7,171 bases of DNA from an uncultured Chlamydiae bacterium (GTDB lineage Bacteria > Chlamydiota > Chlamydiia > Chlamydiales > Rhabdochlamydiaceae): contig CAMFJP010000074.1 of assembly GCA_945957075.1 (NCBI GenBank), positions 1-7,171 on the forward strand. The letters are read 5' to 3'. The stretch's first letter is position 1. The number at the start of each line of letters is the position of its first letter. Both the position numbers and the translations under genes were made by a program. This document shows positions 6,840-7,171 of the stretch, piece after piece. The notes beneath the pieces were generated by a model. The model was not told the origin of the DNA. It saw only the letters and a list, made by a program, of their open reading frames with translations, and ran no database searches.

Positions 6840-7171
6840 TAAAATGTCCTTTCCTCCCTGCCTCATACCCAAAATGACGCCGATAGATTCTATGGCAGGA
6901 AGCGCAAAGCCAAATAAAATACAGGTAGATAGTATCCCCTCTTTTTTTGACCGCACATGTTTCCAATACGTTGGCATATCAATTACAGACACAATGGATG
7001 TAGCAATCACAAGAGAAATCCCGCTGCCAAAAGATAAAGAGGGTAAAGATACCGCCTTTATCTTTGCAGGAAATAACAACGCGACACCCAAAGTCCCCAA
7101 AAGTAGGGGAATCGCGGCTTTAGCAAAAAAAGCAAGTCCGCGCACGCCTTTTATTGCAACAAGGGTCACAA

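Larger units (their letters stand above)
6396..7171 (-). pseudogene. NCS1-family (cytosine/hydantoin-type) permease, interrupted by an in-frame stop; 5' end outside window
   Basis: One frame runs from the window edge (7171) to TGA at 6398-6396 with a single interruption, TAA at 6839-6837. Upstream are 110 residues, with membrane segments at the AKAAIPLLLGTLGVALLF stretch and two more, and the motif DMPTYWKHVRSKKE typical of NCS1 permeases beside hydantoinase genes. After the stop the same frame gives TLTSGGGTLWAIWVVCFLVI and then GWSSNNANLYSAG, the conserved W-x-x-N-x-NLYS segment of CodB-like transporters, followed by about four more hydrophobic segments and the natural C-terminus. About 257 codons are visible, roughly the C-terminal two thirds of a ~400-residue, 12-helix transporter. 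GTG at 7169 and GTG at 6782 are interior codons, not credible starts. No frameshift or deletion is evident, so one base substitution (for example CAA to TAA) explains the break. The gene is the first visible member of the operon. It could also be a sequencing error or read through. Confidence 0.85.

Noticed and set aside
1..7171. tRNA, rRNA, CRISPR array, insertion sequence
   Set aside because: No cloverleaf with conserved loops, no regularly spaced direct repeats, and no transposase motifs or terminal inverted repeats with target duplications were seen.

Overview
The window comes from a bacterium of moderate to low GC with AT-rich intergenic DNA, GTG as well as ATG codons usable as starts, and clear Shine-Dalgarno sequences. 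The lineage cannot be fixed from sequence alone. A decaying transporter next to intact partner genes would suit a host-associated genome (for example Chlamydiota- or Legionella-like), but this is only a guess. Almost all coding capacity is on the minus strand, so the layout is best read from right to left.

Right part (7171 to 3912): a compact minus-strand operon. It begins, cut by the window edge, with an NCS1-family (cytosine/hydantoin-type) permease broken by a single in-frame TAA at 6837-6839; the frame is otherwise open on both sides of it. The permease frame overlaps by 20 bp the start of a DUF917 / S-methyl-thiohydantoin-desulfurase family gene (6415-5420). That gene overlaps by 4 bp (ATGA) a short HyuA-type hydantoinase/oxoprolinase family gene (5423-3912). 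The set suggests uptake of a hydantoin-like or thiohydantoin-like compound, desulfuration or processing, then ATP-dependent ring opening. If the stop codon is real, the uptake step is probably lost or replaced. A perfect 30-bp palindrome (3863-3892) lies 19 bp beyond the last stop.

Middle (3659-3911): a 253-bp, very AT-rich intergenic region with that palindrome, a (TTAA)4 tract and a plausible TATAAT promoter for the next gene.

Left part (3658 to 182): a 1158-residue minus-strand protein. Its first ~460 residues resemble the ATP-grasp and phosphohistidine swivel domains of PEP synthase / pyruvate phosphate dikinase, with the key residues apparently kept. The C-terminal PEP/pyruvate TIM barrel is absent. 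In its place is a ~695-residue region I do not recognise. This is the most novel object in the window.

Far left (1-181): the probable last 50 codons of a convergent plus-strand gene (stop 151-153), an 18-bp perfect inverted repeat inside that frame, and a plus-strand intrinsic terminator candidate (135-171) whose loop contains the stop codon. I see no tRNA, rRNA, CRISPR array or insertion sequence.
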